This document shows positions 59,985 through 64,000 of a stretch of 64,000 bases of DNA, piece after piece; position 1 is the stretch's first letter; every line of letters starts with the position of its first letter. The stretch comes from Cristatella mucedo (Eukaryota > Bryozoa > Phylactolaemata > Cristatellidae). The position numbers and the translations under genes are program-made. The stretch is from NCBI GenBank assembly GCA_009760855.2, contig WPIO01000089.1, forward strand, positions 1,446,001 through 1,510,000. The letters are read 5' to 3'. The notes below the pieces were generated by a model, which was not told the DNA's origin, searched no databases, and worked only from the letters and a program-made list of their open reading frames with translations.

Positions 59985-60790
59985 TACCCATGTAATAAGG
60001 TAGTTTTTTCACTCCGCTGTCCATCACTGACGTCTCATTTACATATAGCACTTGGTGTGATATTTATTATACTATACGACGGTACGGCAATGATGTGTCA
60101 AAAAAGGGTGGAGGGAGAGATGATTTTGCGAATGTGCATATTTAGCTGCAGCATTGTTAATAATAATAATAATAATAATATTGCACTTGATAAAGCGCCC
60201 TCAGAGAACTTAATCTCTGTCTAGGCGCTTTACATTTGCTGCAAAGTGATACGCAATAGAATAGTAAGTAAAATCATGCTTGAAAAACAAACAAAATGAA
60301 TAACATGGTTAGGGGTTACATGCACTGGGTCAGCATGCAAATGTGGTTAGTGGCAGCATGCACAGTGTCAGCACGCATAAGCACATCGAGGACGAATCAC
60401 AAGGACCCACTAAATGCTGTCCTAAATAGGTGTGTTTTTAAGTTTCTTTTAAATGTGGTCAGGTCAGGGGATGTTCTGACACAGGTCGGGAGGGAGTTCC
60501 AGGCTGTGGGAGCATACGAGCTAAATGCACGGTCTCCAAAGGATTTAAGGTTTGTTGAAACTGAACATTTAAAAGCTAGAGCTTCACATCACTATGAACT
60601 TAAAAAGGTTCTTCAAAGGGTTGTTAGGGTATTCGTGCAGCTTTTTCTAAAACTTAGCTGTCTACCAAAATGACTAATCTGACGGACTAATCTTCCGTCG
60701 TTTCTGCTTGGACCTGCTGAGTTAGAGCATTGGAAACCTATTCGAGTTAGCGTTAGTGGCCGAAGGTCGCGCTGTGCTTAACTTTTTCGA
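59985..60790 (+). repeat. Unclassified dispersed repeat X, copy 2, split by a LINE
   Basis: Left part 59985-60157 holds GGTGTGATATTTATTATACT and ACGACGGTACGGCAATGAT. Right part 60557-60790 holds ACATTTAAAAGCTAGAGCTT, CACTATGAACTTA and GGACCTGCTGAGTTAGAGCA. LINE family 1 copy 60158-60556 lies between. Order and spacing match 23050-23500 once the LINE is removed. Confidence 0.55.
60158..60556 (-). mobile_element. LINE family 1 3'-end copy inside repeat X
   Basis: Minus strand: (ATT)n tail at 60160-60181, intact terminal hairpin (60188-60234), 3' UTR and the last codons of the ORF, truncated at about 60556. Very similar to 1629-2000, so a fairly recent insertion. Confidence 0.9.
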
Positions 60791-60974
60791 CGGACATTGA
60801 TACATATAACCTGCCCGTGATTCTTCGTGGGGGGGGGGGCTTGCTATGTAGTTAATAGATACTCGCCGCCTATCAGTCAGGGGGCGTGCTCACAAGCTAT
60901 ACCAGCGGACACTCAGGCCCGTTTCAACTTATAGTTGGAGCTTTCCCTGACTTTCCACCGGTGCGAGTTCTTAA

Positions 60975-61130
60975 TCATAATAAGACATGTGTCTAGCACC
61001 CTAAGAGAACTAAATATCCGTACGGAAACATCAAATTCTTGAATGAACAAACCACAAAAAAAGTTTAATTCAATAGACCGGTTCTGTTAGCTTCTTTTAA
61101 ATGTCGTCAAATTAGGCCATGTCCTTTCAT
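60975..61130 (-). mobile_element. Worn LINE family 1 (or SINE A) 3' remnant
   Basis: Minus-strand pieces: TTAGTTCTCTTAGGGTGCTA with an ATTATG tail (60975-61015), and GACGACATTTAAAAGAAG at about 61092-61109, as in the family 1 3' UTR. Intervening sequence is eroded. Confidence 0.5.
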
Positions 61131-61134
61131 CACT

Positions 61135-62500
61135 TGTAGTAAGTTTCACCATTGATCACGATGTTCTGCTTGAACAATTGAGAACAACGATCGGTCTGGC
61201 CGACGAAGCACTGGCGTGGTTTAAATCGTGCTTGTCTGATTGTGTTCAATCCGTGTCGTGTGGAGGTCAGGTCTCACACATGAGAAGGGTCACCTGTTGA
61301 GTCCCTCAAGGGTCTGTACTCGGTTACTTGCTGTTCTCCATTTATACTCAACCTCTGGGAAAAGTGATTAAGGTCCATTGAATCGGGTATCACTTTTATG
61401 CTGACGATACTCAGCTGTATTTGTCACTCAAACCGTCGGAATCTGCTGCAGCAACTGAAAAATTGAATGCTTGCCTTGCCGATATTCGATCCTGAATGTC
61501 GGAATTAAATGACAATAAAACCGAACTACTGCTCATAGGACACCCTAAGCGTGTGGCTGGATTAAAAAAGCTTTGCTCTTCTAATAGGTAATGCTGTTGT
61601 GCGACCATCACCACGTGCTCAAAATTTTGGTATCGTTTTCGACAACTGCATCCATTTTAAAAGCTTCATTCAGAAGACTGCTTCTGCAGCTAGCCATCAC
61701 GTCCGATCCCTATCCAAGATTAGGAGCTGTCTTCCAAAGTGGCTAGCAAAAAATTTAACTAGCTCCTTAGTTCTGTCTTGGCTAGATTCTTGCAATTCCC
61801 TATTGGCTGGGCTACCATAAAAAGCGATTAGGTCACTGCAGCTGACTATGAATATGGCTGCAAGGCTAGTCTTCAAGTCCCAGAAGTTTGAACACGTGTC
61901 TCCTTTGCTAAAAGAGCCAAGATCGATGCCGGTTGACCAACGGATTCAGAGCAAGGTTCTTACGCTGACCCTCAAGGCCCGCCACGGATTGGCTCCTTCA
62001 TACCTAGCTGAACTGGTGCATCAGTTTCAGCCTATTCGCGCCCTCAGGTCCTGTGTGTACAATAAATTAGCTCTCCCGTTCCCCCGCTTAAAGAGCGTTG
62101 GCGACATAAGCTTTAGCTCTGTAGGTCCTAGACTGTGGAACTCGCTTCCACAATTCTTACGCAACGACAAATAATCTTCTGCTGCCGACTATGGCTCATC
62201 CCTTTCAGCGGTTTTGAGCTGCTACTTTCATGCTACTGACTACCTCAACTGCTCTCCTGACTCTGCTATGCTTCCCACTTTCTTTTTGTTGCGTGAGACG
62301 AAGTCTGTTGGCTACTGAATGCGTACCGAAAGCCGCTTAGGCTGTGAGTGCGCTATACAAAATTCTCCTGCGTAACACCCACATGGTCTTTATGACTTTG
62401 TGGAGTTACAGATGGAAATACATGACATGACATGACATGACATGACATGACATGACATGACATGACATGACATGACATGACATGACATGACATGACATTC
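61135..62500 (+). mobile_element. LINE family 2 copy with YADD and (ACATG)n tail
   Basis: Plus strand from the RT palm to the 3' end. The catalytic YADDTQ is encoded near 61397-61414. Downstream blocks include KTASAASHHVRSLSKIRSCL, MNMAARLVFKSQKFEHVSPL and RLWNSLPQFLRNDK. The 3' hairpin is at 62372-62410. The tail is an almost pure (ACATG)n array of 80 bp (62419-62498). 5'-truncated near 61135. Confidence 0.92.
61140..62174 (+). pseudogene. LINE family 2 RT ORF, broken
   Basis: Palm segments read TIDHDVLLEQL, GLADEALAWFKSC, VPQGSVLGYLLFSIYTQPLG (RT motif B region) and FYADDTQLYLSLKPSES (catalytic box). A stop precedes VPQGS, others lie near 61379, 61494 and 61588, and a frame is lost at 62172. 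The palm residues are retained, so it is the best catalytic-domain sequence of the family in this window, but it is inactive. Confidence 0.88.
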
Positions 62501-64000
62501 CTAGGATATTGTGTGCCCCGAGACGAACGACACAGATGGTGCCCCCTCCCAGTATTAGGCGACTATTTTGGCGCGCTCTGATCCAGCGCCTTCTGATAAA
62601 ACATCCAGTGGCATATACCCCCTACGGTACGCCTGTTGCCTGGCAGCCTGAGGAACCTCTAAGCAAAATTGACTAAGATTTGAGCCTTGTTAAAGTCACA
62701 GAATGTGTACTTGAGTCAGAAAAGCTGGTGACATTATGCGAAGCCTGGTGATCCCTAAAACGAGGTGGGCGAGAGCATCGAGTTGACTTCCGAAGCAATA
62801 AATGTTTCCTAGACTAGACTGCGTTTTTATTTTTTCCAGGACATTTACTGACTATCAGTAATGCATCCATGTCTAGAGCAGACCATAGCGACTAAGGAGC
62901 TACCCTCAGCCACTTGCATCGCCAAAATGGTCACACGAGTCTCATTGTCGGTCCTAAACCATGTAGACATTTCAAATAATTTATTCATGATTTGTTTATC
63001 TTGAGTATTAAAGAACAGCGTAAATCCTAGTTTTAGGATGATTTTTACAGCTATGAAAAAGCGTTGTATTATTCTTTTAACTCAAAGTTTACTTCAGAAA
63101 GATGATTAGACAGGGTAATAAAGTTATGTCTTGAATCGATTGTTCGGCATTGATTGGACTGTATTGAACTGATTTCTTGTTTTTCCATACAATATATTCT
63201 GTGACTGCATTTATTGCGTGCATTGAAGGCTGCTTGGAAGATTCGTAAGCCGCGAGCTGAGGCCCAAGGTTTTACCATCACTGCACAAAGTCAGTTCTGT
63301 TGTGACTGCAAAATGAGCTCCCCAGAAATGCTGACTTGGGTAGAGTCACTAGTCACCAACTCTACTTGAACTTGCATCGGCAAACGCCGACTGCAAACTG
63401 CAGTATTGTAGGTGCCATCTCACTGGTTGTTTTCAGATCACGACGGTCAGCGATCGAAGATCATAAAGGCATCCCTTAATTTTGTTCTTAATTTGGGGTC
63501 TATATACTCACTGGCTGAGCCAGAGGGGCAGAAGGCATCTGTCTTTCCTTTAGCGGGAAAGTGACTTGGGCCCCCCTTTTAATCCTACTCGCCGCTCGCC
63601 CATCCGTCACTCAACGTGAAGTTATATCCTACTTCTATTCAGTGAGCAACCGTCAAGTTCGTGTAGAATAAACGTTATGATTGTGCACTATGCTACTTCA
63701 TTACTTGTGAGTCTTGCGGCCTACATGACAATATTTCAATTGTTCCCCTGCAAGAAAATCCAAGCACTGCCTCTGTGCGGACATAAAGCGGCCTGCTAGA
63801 GAGATCAATTTCTAGAGCTAGCAAGCCAGCCGTTAGCTGAACAGACCTTATGCTGCTTGTATATACTTCAATTGCAGATCTAACGAAACACGGATTGTCA
63901 TTTTGTAAGCTTTTTTCAACCAAATAATAAATTGAGACTATGAAAAAGGATTTGAATAATATTAACTAGTTGTAACTCTTGTTTACGGGGCTCTTTAAGC
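62501..64000. other. No recognised gene
   Basis: AT-rich end of the window. Small frames (63069-63281 and 63693-63923, minus) have no recognisable features. Confidence 0.45.

Overview
The window looks like repeat-rich intergenic DNA from an invertebrate animal nucleus. It contains one long intronless open reading frame for a seven-transmembrane peptide-type receptor (30051-31397, minus). Around it are many decayed APE-type non-LTR retrotransposons, tRNA-derived SINEs, MITE-like elements, long CT/GA/TA tracts and several GC-rich CpG-island-like patches. No bacterial operons, ribosomal RNA, CRISPR array or intact transposon gene is visible. The receptor style (FMRFamide-receptor-like, single exon) and the mix of CR1/L2-like LINEs would suit a lophotrochozoan or flatworm, but the sequence alone does not fix the taxon.

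Two LINE families dominate. LINE family 1 ends in a conserved hairpin followed by (ATT)n. It has copies or fragments at 1629-2590(-), 12435-13600(+), 14490-14870(+), 19048-19128(+), 31860-32145(-), 35715-39505(-, interrupted by a younger copy at 36085-37196), 41872-42468(-), 50664-51190(-), 60158-60556(-) and probably 60975-61130(-). LINE family 2 ends in a different hairpin followed by short ACAT/ACATT/ACATG repeats. Its copies are at 11765-12434(-), 16037-16297(-), 24515-25290(-), 28035-29370(-), 34481-34884(-), 53300-54350(-), 58160-59185(+) and 61135-62500(+). A third, very decayed LINE lies at 55610-57000(+). All are 5'-truncated and/or carry stops and frameshifts.

Two tRNA-derived SINE families were found by reading both strands. 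SINE A (6340-6505, 10276-10430 and 57755-57905, all minus) has a tRNA-like head joined to the 3' tail of LINE family 1, including its hairpin. This is the signature of a SINE mobilised by a partner LINE. SINE B (10050-10195-, 11485-11640-, 21695-21845+, 39605-39760-, 54540-54668+) has a tRNA-like head and a separate conserved body.

Layout: 1-4.4 kb holds a 13-bp AGGTCA minisatellite, a LINE and a CpG-rich patch. 6.9-9.2 kb is a degenerate satellite of about 165-205 bp units with a MITE-like insertion, then long CT tracts. 10-17.9 kb carries SINEs, LINEs and two GC-rich patches. 20-23.5 kb is CAG/GCN-rich and holds copy 1 of an unclassified dispersed repeat. 24.5-29.4 kb holds two LINE family 2 copies around an 860-bp GA tract. 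30-31.5 kb is the receptor with an E-box-rich palindromic upstream repeat. 35.7-39.5 kb is a LINE nested in a LINE. 45.9-49.1 kb has two CpG-rich patches flanking a TA tract, with one plausible first exon. 50-62.5 kb is mostly LINE remains, with a hAT-like MITE, a perfect hairpin and the second copy of the unclassified repeat.

Only the receptor can be called a gene with good confidence. Multi-exon genes may start in the CpG-rich patches but cannot be reconstructed here.
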